64,000 bases of DNA from an uncultured Pseudomonadales bacterium (lineage in GTDB: Bacteria; Pseudomonadota; Gammaproteobacteria; Pseudomonadales; Azotimanducaceae). The translations under genes were made by a program, and so were the position numbers. Below are positions 18,044-26,997 of the stretch, piece after piece (position 1 is the stretch's first letter; every line of letters begins with the position of its first letter). The notes under the pieces were generated by a model. The model saw only the letters and a program-made list of their open reading frames with translations. It did not search any database and was not told the DNA's origin. The stretch spans positions 2,232,001 to 2,296,000 of the forward strand of contig OY282460.1 of NCBI GenBank assembly GCA_958296295.1. The letters are read 5' to 3'.

Positions 18044-18194
18044 TGTCAGGGCCACGGTTTTCGACACGGCGAGTTGGTTCCACGGGGCCGATCCCCAAGC
18101 CGTGACGGTCTTTCGCGGCAAGCGCTCGGCATGGCGGCGAATCATACAGTTTTCCAAAGAGGTTTCGCCGTGCTTGCCTCACACCTCTCACACC

Positions 18195-19040
18195 TCACTG
18201 CCCCTCTCGCTTGGGCGGGCAGGGCCCGTCTTGCGCGTGGGCGAGCCCGAAAAACCGAGCGGCGTTGCGCGAAGTGCGTTGCGCCACTTCCGCGAAAGAC
18301 TCGCCGCGGCACTCGGCCACCCGGCGGGCGATCCAAGGCAGGAAAGCCGGCTCGTTGCGTCTGGAGCGGGGCTTCGGGTGCATGGTGCGGGGGATCAGGA
18401 ACGGCGCGTCGGTCTCGATCATCAGGCGATCGGCCGGGATGCGAGGGACGAGGCGGGCGAGTTCGGCGCCCCGGCGCTCGTCGCAGATCCAGCCGGTGAC
18501 GCCGATGTGGTGGCCGTCTTCCAGGTAGCCGTCGAGTTCCCGGGCGGTGCCGGTGAAACAGTGGATCACGCAGGAGACCGCGCCGGCGAACTCGGCCAGA
18601 ACGGCCCGCGTCTCGCCGCCGGATTCGCGATCGTGTACGAACAGCGGCTTGCCGAGACGGGCGGCAAGCCGCACCTGCTCGCGAAACACGCGCCGCTGTT
18701 CGGTCGGCACGGAGTAGTTGCGGTTGTAATCCAAGCCCGTTTCGCCGATCGCCACCACGCGGGAGTCGGCGGCCAGTGCCGCAATCTCCTCATGCCATCC
18801 GTCGCCCACGTCCCCGGCGTCGTGGGGATGGACGCCGGCGGTGACGTACAGGCGCGGATTCGTGGCGCCGGCGTCGATCCCGCCGTGCGAACGGACGAGG
18901 GCCAACGCCTGTCGACTTGCCGCGACGCTGGTGCCGGTGACCACCACGGTCTCAACGCCGGCGTCAGCGGCGCGTCGCAGCACGGCGTCGCGGTCGTCCT
19001 CGAACGCGGCGTTCGCAAGGTTCGCGCCGATGTCGATCAA
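18195..19040 (-). CDS. tatD: TatD family metal-dependent nuclease
   Basis: 281 residues from a TTG that overlaps the TGA of slt (TTGA), which aligns the protein with the TatD N-terminus LIDIGANLANAAFEDDRD. TIM-barrel metal ligands are visible: TAGVHPHD, AIGETGLDYNRN, FVHDRE, IHCFTGT and MIETDAPFL. TatD proteins are 3'-5' exonucleases or DNases acting on damaged or fragmented DNA. The HPHD, TGTSVAAS and IDIGAN details fit TatD itself rather than YcfH or YjjV. Coupled to slt by the four-base overlap. Confidence 0.9.
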   Translation of the reverse strand: MIDIGANLANAAFEDDRDAVLRRAADAGVETVVVTGTSVAASRQALALVRSHGGIDAGATNPRLYVTAGVHPHDAGDVGDGWHEEIAALAADSRVVAIGETGLDYNRNYSVPTEQRRVFREQVRLAARLGKPLFVHDRESGGETRAVLAEFAGAVSCVIHCFTGTARELDGYLEDGHHIGVTGWICDERRGAELARLVPRIPADRLMIETDAPFLIPRTMHPKPRSRRNEPAFLPWIARRVAECRGESFAEVAQRTSRNAARFFGLAHAQDGPCPPKREGQ

Positions 19041-20992
19041 CGCCCCGAGACCGTTCTCTCGTGCGGGGCGAGAACCGGCGGATATTCCCCCGCCAGTTGC
19101 GCGTACACCTGCGCGAAGGCGATGACGGCCTTCACGTAGTCTCGCGTTTCCCGGAACGGAATGCGCTCGATCCACACGCTGGTGGGCAGACCGTCGACGC
19201 CCTTCAACCACTGCGCGACGCGGTGCTCGCCGGCGTTGTAGGAGGCGGCCACCAAGGCGCGGTTGCCGTCGTGGCGGCGCATCAGCTGGGCGATGTGATG
19301 GGCGGCAAGGCGCATGTTCACGTCCGGGTTCAGCAGCGCGTCGCGCGATGGTCGCGCGACGCGCACGCGGTCGGCGACGAGGCGCGCGGTGCCGGGCATC
19401 AGCTGCATGAGACCGCGGGCGCCGGCGCTGGATATGGCGCGTGGATTGAAGGCGCTTTCCTGCCGGGCGATGGCGTAGAGGAAATGCACAGGCAGTTGCG
19501 TCTGGAAGGCGTGGCGGCGGAAGATGTCCAAGTGCGGCCTGGGGAAGCGGATGGAGACCAGATCAGCCATCTCCCCGTCGCGGGCGCCGAAGATCGCCTG
19601 TTCGCCCCAGCCGATCGAGGCGGTCCACGCCACCAGATCCCGTTGCTGGGCCTCGGTGAGCTTGGGCACCGCGTAGGCCCATTCGCGCCGCGCGTTGACC
19701 CGATCGCCCACCGCGTACAGCTCGGTCATGCGTCTTACCGCCGGCACGCGCATGAGGGCCTCGCGGGTCTCTTCGTCGCGCCGTGGCGCCACCGCGTTCA
19801 GCGCGGGCCTTTGGCCCAACGCCTCGGCGGCGAGAAAGCCGTAGTAGGTGCGCAGCTTCGCCACCGCGGCGAGATGCTGGCGGCCGGCCTCGTCTTCGCC
19901 CACGGCGCGCAACGCCGTGCCGAGCCAATAGCGCCAGCGCGGCTTGGCGGCCACATTCGCCGGCAAGGCCTTGATCCAAGCCGCCGCGTGCGCCCATTGG
20001 CGATGCCAGACCATCGCTTGGGCCACGCGCAGGGCGTTCTCCGGAGCGAAACTCTCCGGCGCGTCGGCTGGCGGCTGCCCCGCCTCGGCGGCCGCGGCGA
20101 CCAGCCGCTCTTCGATAAAGCGGCGGTCGGCCTCGGTGAAAGAGCGTTTGTCCGCCACCTTGCGCCACAGCGCCAGCGCTTCCTCGGCGTCGCTGCGGGC
20201 GTGGCGCAGCAAGCCGTGGCGAAGCGCCCGGCGACCGCCTTCGGTGTCCTTGAAGCGCGAATGCGAGCGCACCAGGCGTGGACGCGCATGAACATCGTAG
20301 TAGAGCTTGCCGGCTGCGGCGTTCGCCGGGTTGAAGAACCGCAGCAGGTAGCGGGCCAGCGACACTTCGCGGGCGTCCAGCGCCAGTTCCAGCCGCGCCC
20401 AAACAGCTTCCTGGTCGATGCGCCCGGAAGCGATCCACACGTCGAACAGCGGATCACACGTTTTCGGTTGCGATTTCGGCGCGATCCAGAGATCGCGCAC
20501 TTGATCAAGCGCCTGCTCGCGTTCGCCAGACCGGTAGAGCGCCCGCAAGTGGTTGCAACGCGCCGTCGCGTCGTTGCTCGGCTCGTAGTGGGCGAGGTAG
20601 ACGTCCCAACGTCCGCGGCGCGCTTGGGCTTTCAGCCAACTGCGGAAGAAGATCGGCGCAAGCGGCGTGTCCGACAGCGCCTCGCGGGTGGCTTTCGCGC
20701 GTTTGGCGCTTAGGGAGGAAAGGCGCCGCTGGGCGTCGTGGTAGGTGAGGTAGGGGGCCAGGGCGTAGTCCCGCAACTTCGCCGCCTCGCGGCGGAATTG
20801 GCTGGAGCGTCCGATGCGGATAGCGTAGACGGCCTCTTTGTAGGCCATTCGCTGCTCGTACGACGACAACTCGGCGGCATGGCTCTGGGCCGGCGCGAGA
20901 GGCGTTGCCAACAGCGCCAACGCGGCAGGCAAAGAGGCGCGTATTCCAGCGCTGGCGCCTATGCGTCTACGTTCCATCTGTGCGCCGGTCAA
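19037..20992 (-). CDS. slt: Soluble lytic murein transglycosylase (Slt70-like)
   Basis: 651 residues; the second Met (20977) is an alternative start. A signal peptide (ASLPAALALLATPLAPAQSHAAE) precedes a long alpha-superhelical U-domain (about 40-460) and the C-terminal lysozyme-like domain with the catalytic Glu in YAIARQESAFNPRAIS, then AGARGLMQLMPGTA and VAASYNAGE. It cleaves the MurNAc-GlcNAc bond to form 1,6-anhydro muropeptides in the periplasm. Its end overlaps tatD by four bases. Confidence 0.95.
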   Translation of the reverse strand: MTGAQMERRRIGASAGIRASLPAALALLATPLAPAQSHAAELSSYEQRMAYKEAVYAIRIGRSSQFRREAAKLRDYALAPYLTYHDAQRRLSSLSAKRAKATREALSDTPLAPIFFRSWLKAQARRGRWDVYLAHYEPSNDATARCNHLRALYRSGEREQALDQVRDLWIAPKSQPKTCDPLFDVWIASGRIDQEAVWARLELALDAREVSLARYLLRFFNPANAAAGKLYYDVHARPRLVRSHSRFKDTEGGRRALRHGLLRHARSDAEEALALWRKVADKRSFTEADRRFIEERLVAAAAEAGQPPADAPESFAPENALRVAQAMVWHRQWAHAAAWIKALPANVAAKPRWRYWLGTALRAVGEDEAGRQHLAAVAKLRTYYGFLAAEALGQRPALNAVAPRRDEETREALMRVPAVRRMTELYAVGDRVNARREWAYAVPKLTEAQQRDLVAWTASIGWGEQAIFGARDGEMADLVSIRFPRPHLDIFRRHAFQTQLPVHFLYAIARQESAFNPRAISSAGARGLMQLMPGTARLVADRVRVARPSRDALLNPDVNMRLAAHHIAQLMRRHDGNRALVAASYNAGEHRVAQWLKGVDGLPTSVWIERIPFRETRDYVKAVIAFAQVYAQLAGEYPPVLAPHERTVSGR

Positions 20993-21058
20993 CGGGCGCG
21001 GTGAAGAGGGAGGTCTCTACGGCGTGCGCTAGCGCCCCGTGCCACACGCATCCTGGAC

Positions 21059-21508
21059 TCAAGCGTCGCGCGCGCCCGGCCCAACGCGCACTGCGAGCAC
21101 ATCGCAACACGCGCCATGCAGAACGCCGTTGGCGGTGGAGCCAAGCAGCAGCGCGAGCCCGTGGCGACCGTGGCTGCCAACCACGATCAAATCCATGTTG
21201 GCGGTTTCGGCCAAGCGGTGGATTTCGGTTTCCGGACGGCCAAACACCAAATGGCGCCGATCCGCCGGCACCTCGAACTCCGCCGCGAACGCCGCCAGCT
21301 GGGTTCGCGCCTGCTCCTCGATCTGATCCTGCACCGAGCACAGGTCCATCGGCATGTCGCCGCCGTAGGCGAGCGCCAGCGGCTCGATGACATGCACGAC
21401 ATCCAGCTCGGCGTTGGAAGCCGCCGCCAGCTTGCGCGCCCGGAGGGCGACGTGCCGGCACTCGTCGCTCAGATCCACGGCCAAGAGGATTCGTCGATAG
21501 TGGCTCAT
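21059..21508 (-). CDS. Universal stress protein (UspA family)
   Basis: 149 residues beginning MSHYRRILLAVDLSDE; this ATG matches the family start, and the longer in-frame extension is not needed. The C-terminal nucleotide-binding motif G-x2-G-x9-G(S/T) is seen as VVGSHGRHGLALLLGSTANGVL. Such proteins bind ATP or related nucleotides and promote survival under stress; the partner is not evident. Upstream is the AAA ATPase gene in the opposite direction. Confidence 0.92.
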   Translation of the reverse strand: MSHYRRILLAVDLSDECRHVALRARKLAAASNAELDVVHVIEPLALAYGGDMPMDLCSVQDQIEEQARTQLAAFAAEFEVPADRRHLVFGRPETEIHRLAETANMDLIVVGSHGRHGLALLLGSTANGVLHGACCDVLAVRVGPGARDA

Positions 21509-21660
21509 GCGCTTCGCAATCGTCCCAGCGACTCTACGGCGGCAACCATACACCAGCGCGGCCGCGTTGGCAGCCTGTGTTGGACCCGGCGGACGAGGGG
21601 CCGCGCTACCGATCGCGTGGCATCATGGCCGGCGTCCGCGGATCGGCGGAGCCTCGAGCC

Positions 21661-23157
21661 ATGAAGACGAACAAGCACTCCAAAGAACCTCGACGGGGTG
21701 CTGATCCGGGTGGCCGCAACAAGGTGCCGCACTTGACGAACTACCGCGTGGAGGTCACGGACTTCGGCCCGATCATCCGGGCCAGCGTAGAGTTCCGACC
21801 GCTCACCGTCCTTGTGGGGCCGAGCAACACCGGCAAGTCGTACTTGGCCGCGCTTGTGTACGCGATGCACCAGTGGCTGACCAGGTTGGTGGATGTGGGA
21901 ATCCGGAGCGACATGCTCTCGAACCTGCGGGCATGGCTTCCATCCTCCGACGGCTTTCCCAAGGTTGCGCCGGTGGCGTTTGCCGAAAAGTTGCGGCTGA
22001 CGCTGCAACGGGCACCGGGCACCAGAGCGGCTTTGGTAGACGAGATACGCCGTTGCTTGGGCATAGATGACCTCAAAGCGCTGAATCGGCGCAGCGCGTC
22101 GAAGGTCGGGGGCGTAGTCCGCTTCAGTGGGCCGCTCGAATCGGAATACCAGATCGGTTACGAGTTTGCGTTCAAGTCCGGCGAGATCGCGTTGTCCGGC
22201 CCTGGGTTCAACCTGGGTATCGCCCCGTTTTCCGCGAACCTGAGCACGCTCCGCGCCGGCAATACCGCCTCGCGGCGCGATTTAGAGCTTCGGTACGCTG
22301 CCGCCCGGGCGGTGGCGGACCACCTGCGTCGCGGCGCCGGCGCCGCGGGTCGGCCCGCCCACTACCTGCCGGCCGACCGCGCCGGCGTGATGCACAGCCG
22401 CCAAGTCGTTGTCGGTGCCTTGTTGCAGAGCGCCACCACGGCGGGTCGTAGGCCATCCGCCAACGCACCATTGCTCTCGGGCGTCTTGGCGGACTTTCTG
22501 AACGAGCTTATCGCCTTTGGCGGCACCGATCCCCTACGACAGCGGAAAACAAGGACGGAGATCGCCGAGCCTTTCGAGCGGAACCTCCTCGATGGATCCG
22601 TGCTTTTGCAGAGGAACGAGGCCAACTACCCGTCGTTCACCTACCGACCGGCGGGTTGGGAGGAGGAACTCCCGCTGATGCGCGCATCCTCAATGGTCTC
22701 GGAGCTGGCGCCGGTCGTACTCTATCTTCGGCATGTGATCGACGCCGGCGACGTGCTCATCATCGAGGAACCGGAAGCCCATCTCCATCCCGCCATGCAA
22801 ACCACGCTGGCCCGGGAGCTGGCGCGCCTGGTGCGGTCCGGCGTGCGCATCGTGCTCACGACGCACAGCGAATGGCTGCTTGAGCAAATCGGCAATCTCG
22901 TCGCGGTGTCGGAACTGCCCGAGGAACACCGCGCCGGCATCGCCGGCGCCGATGTGGCGCTCGCCCCGGATGAAGTCGGCGCGTGGTTCTTCAAGCCCGT
23001 GAAGCGGCCCAGGGGTTCGGTTGTGGAGGAAGTCAATTTCGGTTCGGAGACGGGTACTTTCGAGACCGACTACGACGAGGTCTCGCGGGCGCTCTACAAC
23101 GAAGGCGCGACCATTTTCAATCGGCGCCAAGCGCTGCAGGAGCGACCGAGTGGGTGA
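21661..23157 (+). CDS. AAA family ATPase (ABC/SMC-like, OLD-type core)
   Basis: 498 residues from the ATG at 21661; an upstream in-frame start lacks support. N-terminal FGPIIRASVEFRPLTVLVGPSNTGKSYLA carries Walker A (GPSNTGKS). The far C-terminal half has DVLIIEEPEAHLHPAMQTTL (Walker B and signature region) and VRIVLTTHSEWLLEQIGN (H-loop). This is the AAA_15/AAA_21 arrangement of OLD- and Gabija-like ATPases, but no TOPRIM nuclease domain follows. It overlaps by eight bases the small frame at 23150, which may be its partner. Many such ATPases belong to defence modules; nothing here proves that. Confidence 0.8.
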   Translation: MKTNKHSKEPRRGADPGGRNKVPHLTNYRVEVTDFGPIIRASVEFRPLTVLVGPSNTGKSYLAALVYAMHQWLTRLVDVGIRSDMLSNLRAWLPSSDGFPKVAPVAFAEKLRLTLQRAPGTRAALVDEIRRCLGIDDLKALNRRSASKVGGVVRFSGPLESEYQIGYEFAFKSGEIALSGPGFNLGIAPFSANLSTLRAGNTASRRDLELRYAAARAVADHLRRGAGAAGRPAHYLPADRAGVMHSRQVVVGALLQSATTAGRRPSANAPLLSGVLADFLNELIAFGGTDPLRQRKTRTEIAEPFERNLLDGSVLLQRNEANYPSFTYRPAGWEEELPLMRASSMVSELAPVVLYLRHVIDAGDVLIIEEPEAHLHPAMQTTLARELARLVRSGVRIVLTTHSEWLLEQIGNLVAVSELPEEHRAGIAGADVALAPDEVGAWFFKPVKRPRGSVVEEVNFGSETGTFETDYDEVSRALYNEGATIFNRRQALQERPSG

Positions 23158-23425
23158 CTTGGTGGGGGTGGTTCGCAAACAAGCGCCGGACGACTGCTTC
23201 GCGCGAACGCATGTCGAGGCGCAGCTGCTAGTCGGCGCGAATCTGGCAGATCGGTGGCTGCCCCCGAACGCGAGATTTCAGTTCGTGCCAGTGGTGGCCC
23301 ACCGACGAGGGATTCGCCGAGAGAGGCTCAAGGCGCTGCAGAGAACCTCCGTCACGTTGCGCGAGCAGAAACGACGGCCCAAGTTGATCCGTTGCGGTTC
23401 TCCTCTGCGCCAAGCGCTCGCCTAG
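23150..23425 (+). CDS. Small partner of the AAA ATPase, unrecognised
   Basis: 91 residues from a GTG overlapping the last eight bases of the ATPase gene. It reads GDLVGVVRKQAPDDCFARTH at the start, then VEAQLLVGANLADRWLP and a strongly basic C-terminus (HRRGIRRERLKALQR, REQKRRPKLIR). The overlap and shared strand argue for coupling. The basic tail suggests nucleic-acid contact. It could also be the truncated N-terminus of a longer effector. No family recognised. Confidence 0.5.
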   Translation: MGDLVGVVRKQAPDDCFARTHVEAQLLVGANLADRWLPPNARFQFVPVVAHRRGIRRERLKALQRTSVTLREQKRRPKLIRCGSPLRQALA

Positions 23426-23618
23426 CTCCCGCGCAGATCGAGCCGGCGCGCCCGGAACGTCCCGGCGTCCCGGCGCGAAATGCCTGGCGCTGCGCTCGTG
23501 CTACTGTTGGCGCAAGCAAGCCCCGCATGGTGCCCTGTCGGCGCGGGGCTTGCATGTGGTGGGCGAAGTGCGCCCATGCGGGTGGTGATCTGGTCAGACC
23601 CTTGGCCGGGGAGGGATT

Positions 23619-25775
23619 GTGAAGGCGAGCCGGATCATCCTGCTGGTGGTCTTCCTGGGGATCATCGGCGCGTTCTTCCTGTTCGGCTTGGACGACTACC
23701 TCACGCTCGAACAGTTGCGCGCGCAACAGCAAGCCTTGGCCGAGTTCCAACGCGAGAACTGGTGGTTGGTGCTGGCGGCGTTTTTCGGGCTGTACGTCGT
23801 TGTGACGGCGTTTTCGTTGCCGGCGGCCGGCGTGCTCACGTTGGCGGCCGGGGCGCTGTTCGGCTTTTGGCTGGGCGTGGCGGTGGCCTCGTTCGCAAGC
23901 AGCATCGGCGCCACGCTGGCGTTTCTCATCGCCCGCCATCTCTTTCGCGACGCCGTGCGGGCCCGTTTCGCCAACCAATTGAAGGGCATCGACCGCGGCA
24001 TCGCCAAGGACGGCGCCTTCTATTTGCTCGCCATACGTCTGGTGGTGGTGATTCCGTTTTTCGTGGTGAACTTGGCGATGGCCGTGACGCCGATTCGCGT
24101 TTGGACGTTCTACTTCTGGAGCCAGCTGGGCATGTTGGCGGGCACGGCCGTCTATGTGAACGCCGGCAACCAACTGGCGCAGCTGGAGTCGGTGTCGGAC
24201 ATCCTGTCGCCGGCCCTCTTGGCGTCGTTCGCGCTGCTCGGCGTCTTCCCGCTCGTCGCCAAGAAGGCGGTGGAGGCATTTCGAGCCCGAGCCGTGCTGC
24301 GGCGGTTCGACAAACCCAGGCGTTTCGACGCCAATCTGGTTGTGATCGGCGCCGGTTCCGGCGGTTTGGTGGCGGCCTTGATCGCCGCCACGGTGAAGGC
24401 GAAGGTGACGCTCATCGAGCGCCATCGCATGGGCGGCGACTGCCTGAACACCGGCTGCGTGCCCAGCAAGTCGCTGCTGCGCTCGGCCAAGATGCTCTCC
24501 TACATGGCGCGGGCCAAGGAGTTCGGCTTCCAAAGCGCTCGCGCAGAGTTCGACTTCAAAGACGTGATGGAGCGCGTGCAGCGCGTCATCAAGACCATTG
24601 AGCCGAACGATTCGGTGGAACGCTACACCGGCCTTGGCGTGGATTGCGTGATGGGCGACGCCACCATCGTCTCGCCGTGGCGCGTGCGGGTTGGCGCCGC
24701 CGCCGGGGAACCGGGTGGCGACCGCGAGATCACCACGCGGAATATCGTCGTGGCCACCGGCGGAAGACCGGCCGTGCCGCCTATCCCCGGTCTGGGGGAG
24801 GCCGGCTACGTCACCTCCGACACGATCTGGGAACTGCGCGATCTGCCGCGTCGGCTCGTGGTCTTGGGCGGCGGGCCGATCGGCTGCGAACTGGCGCAAG
24901 CCTTCGCCCGCTTCGGTTCCGAGGTGACGCAAGTGGAACGCAATCCGCACCTTCTCATGCGCGAGGACGCGGACGTCATCGCCCTCATGCAGGAGCGGTT
25001 CGCCGCCGAGGGGGTGCGCGTGCTCACCGGCCACCAGGCGTTGCGGGTGGAATCCGCGGCGGGAGAAAAACGCCTGGTTTGCGCCGAGGACGGGGACGAG
25101 GTGGTGGTGCCGTTCGACGCGATGCTGGTGGCGGTGGGGCGGGCGCCGAACACGGCCGGCCTCGGCTTGGAAGAGGTGGGCGTGGCGTTGAACGAGCGCC
25201 GCGAGGTGGCGGTGGACGAGTATCTGCGCACCAGCGTGCCGACCATTTACGCCTGCGGCGATGTGACCGGGCCGTATCAGTTCACCCACACCGCCTCGCA
25301 CCAGGCGTGGTACGCGGCGGTGAATCCGCTGTTCGGCGCGCTGCGGCGTTTCAAGGTGGACTATTCGGTGATCCCGTGGACGACCTTCACCGATCCGGAA
25401 GTGGCGCGGGTGGGGCTGAACGAGCAAGAAGCCGAGCGGCAAGGGGTCGCCGTGGAGGTCACGCGCTTCGGTTTGGAAGACCTCGACCGCGCCTTGGCGG
25501 ACGAGGAGGGCAAGGGTTTCGTGAAGGTGCTCACGCCCCCTGGCAAGGATCGCATTCTCGGCGTGACTATCGTGGGCCATCACGCGGGCGATCTGATGGC
25601 GGAGTTCATCCTCGCGATGAAGTGGCGATTGGGCTTGAAGAAGGTGATGGGCACCATTCACATCTATCCCACGCTGTCCGAGGCTAGCAAGTTCGCCGCC
25701 AGCGCGTGGCGCAAGAAGCACGCGCCGGAGCGGTTGTTGGAATGGGTCGGGCGGTTCCACGCGGCTCGGCGCTGA
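23619..25775 (+). CDS. VTT-domain / FAD-dependent disulfide oxidoreductase fusion
   Basis: 718 residues with a GTG start. Residues 1-235 form a DedA/TVP38 (VTT) membrane domain with about five or six transmembrane segments and the reentrant GALFGFWLGVAVASFASSIGATLAF stretch shared by that family (only part quoted: GALFGFWLGVAVAS). Residues 240-718 are a mercuric-reductase/lipoamide-dehydrogenase-like flavoprotein: FAD motif VIGAGSGG, redox pair GGDCLNTGCVPSK, NAD(P) motif LGGGPIGCELA, and YACGDVTGPYQFTH. The C-terminal dimerisation domain lacks the vicinal Cys pair of MerA. The fusion would place the reductase on the inner membrane. Substrate unknown; a soluble disulfide or quinone-like acceptor is possible. 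Confidence 0.9.
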   Translation: MKASRIILLVVFLGIIGAFFLFGLDDYLTLEQLRAQQQALAEFQRENWWLVLAAFFGLYVVVTAFSLPAAGVLTLAAGALFGFWLGVAVASFASSIGATLAFLIARHLFRDAVRARFANQLKGIDRGIAKDGAFYLLAIRLVVVIPFFVVNLAMAVTPIRVWTFYFWSQLGMLAGTAVYVNAGNQLAQLESVSDILSPALLASFALLGVFPLVAKKAVEAFRARAVLRRFDKPRRFDANLVVIGAGSGGLVAALIAATVKAKVTLIERHRMGGDCLNTGCVPSKSLLRSAKMLSYMARAKEFGFQSARAEFDFKDVMERVQRVIKTIEPNDSVERYTGLGVDCVMGDATIVSPWRVRVGAAAGEPGGDREITTRNIVVATGGRPAVPPIPGLGEAGYVTSDTIWELRDLPRRLVVLGGGPIGCELAQAFARFGSEVTQVERNPHLLMREDADVIALMQERFAAEGVRVLTGHQALRVESAAGEKRLVCAEDGDEVVVPFDAMLVAVGRAPNTAGLGLEEVGVALNERREVAVDEYLRTSVPTIYACGDVTGPYQFTHTASHQAWYAAVNPLFGALRRFKVDYSVIPWTTFTDPEVARVGLNEQEAERQGVAVEVTRFGLEDLDRALADEEGKGFVKVLTPPGKDRILGVTIVGHHAGDLMAEFILAMKWRLGLKKVMGTIHIYPTLSEASKFAASAWRKKHAPERLLEWVGRFHAARR

Positions 25776-25842
25776 CGCGCCGTTGGGCGGCGTTTGGGGC
25801 GCGCGGGCCTGCGCCACGCCATAAGAGACGTTCGCTGCCGCG

Positions 25843-26788
25843 TCACCGGGTCGCAGGCGATGTGCTTCGGCCTTGTACCTTGCGCAACACCGCCTCCAAC
25901 AGCTTGCGATCGTCGTCGAAGTGGTGCCGCAGCCGTTCTCGCGTCGCCGACGGCATGGCCGGGTAGCCTATTCGGTTGTGCGCGCTCGCAACCCCCAGTT
26001 CGTGGGGGGCGAGGCCGAGAAAGGCGAACGTCTCGTTGGCCACCCGATTCGGGTTGGCGAAAAGCTCCTCGGCGTACAACACCAGCACCTGCTTGGCCGG
26101 AAAGTGCTCCAGCCACTTCTGGAGGTAGTGGCCGTAGCGGCCGCGGTCCAGATAGGAGAGGTGGTGGTGGTTCCGGCAGTAGTAGTGCGGCCCGGCCCGA
26201 AGCCGCGCATGGCACCCCGCCAGCCGCTCCGTTTCGGCGTCAATGGCCTCCTCGAAGCTCAACGTTTCGTGGCCTTGGGCACGTTCGTGTTGGTATTGCG
26301 AGTACGCCCGTTCCGCGGGATCGCGCAGAATCGCGATGATCTTTAGCCGTGGATCATGGGTGCGCTCTGCCGGGCGCCAAGGGGTGCACCATGTAGTACG
26401 GCGACGCTTCACCTGTGATCGCCCGCGACCGCAGGCCGCGCTTGCGCGGGAAGTGGGCCCGGTACCAAGCCCTGCCTTTGCCGAATTGAAAGTCGTAGTA
26501 GTGGATCTCCTTGCGCAAGGCGGGCAGAACATCCGGGTGCGCGCAGAGGTAACGGTATAGCGAAGTCGTGCCGCCGCGCTGGGCGCCGATGACGAGAAAG
26601 GCGGGGCGCAGACGCGCCCACGCTGTCGCCTTGCGCCACTTGGGGGGATCGATCCAAACGCCGACAGGCCGGGTGAAGCCGGGCCCGGGGGCGCTCGTTC
26701 GCCTTTGTTCTTCCGTTCCCAATGCGTCGCCCCGATTGCGAAGGCCGCTTGCTTGCCGTTTTAACCCAAGTTCCCGCGGACTGTCCAT
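25843..26788 (-). pseudogene. Sulfotransferase, frameshifted
   Basis: Two minus-strand frames together make one PAPS-dependent sulfotransferase. The N-terminal part has the 5'-phosphosulfate loop FLVIGAQRGGTTSLYRYL and ITGEASPYYMVHPL. The C-terminal part has LKIIAILRDPAERAYSQYQH (3'-phosphate-binding motif) and later YAEELFANPNRVANETFAFLGL. They join if one base is removed from the CCC run at 26372-26374 (GGG on the plus strand), which would restore PLAPAERTHDPRL. So there is a single +1 change in a homopolymer: recent mutation or a sequencing error. The start at 26788 (MDSPRELG) is a guess. Confidence 0.8.
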
Positions 26789-26861
26789 TCGCCTCGGAGA
26801 TTCCCGCGAGGCAGGCAACGGCAGCCGTTGACACCGGCCGGCCGTAAGTTCGACAATGGCT

Positions 26862-26950
26862 CCATCACTAAGGGGTGGCCGTTGGCCTGAGACGCGCTTT
26901 GGCGTGCGAACCCTTTGAACCTGATCCGGACAATACCGGCGGAGGGATGG
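26862..26950 (+). promoter_or_regulatory. TPP riboswitch (THI element)
   Basis: P1 pairs CCATC (26862-26866) with GATGG (26946-26950). Between them are the invariant TPP-aptamer blocks: AGGGGTGGCC, CCTGAGA (26886-26892), ACCCTTTGAACCTGATCCGG and ACAATACCGGCGGAGGGATGG (only the conserved parts quoted). The GTG of the TonB receptor is 47 bases downstream of P1, with AAGGAG between, so control of translation initiation is more likely than attenuation. Thiamine pyrophosphate would switch the receptor off. Confidence 0.95.
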
Positions 26951-26997
26951 TGATCGCCATTTGGCACGCTTTCCCCGCCGCCGACAAGGAGAGCACC

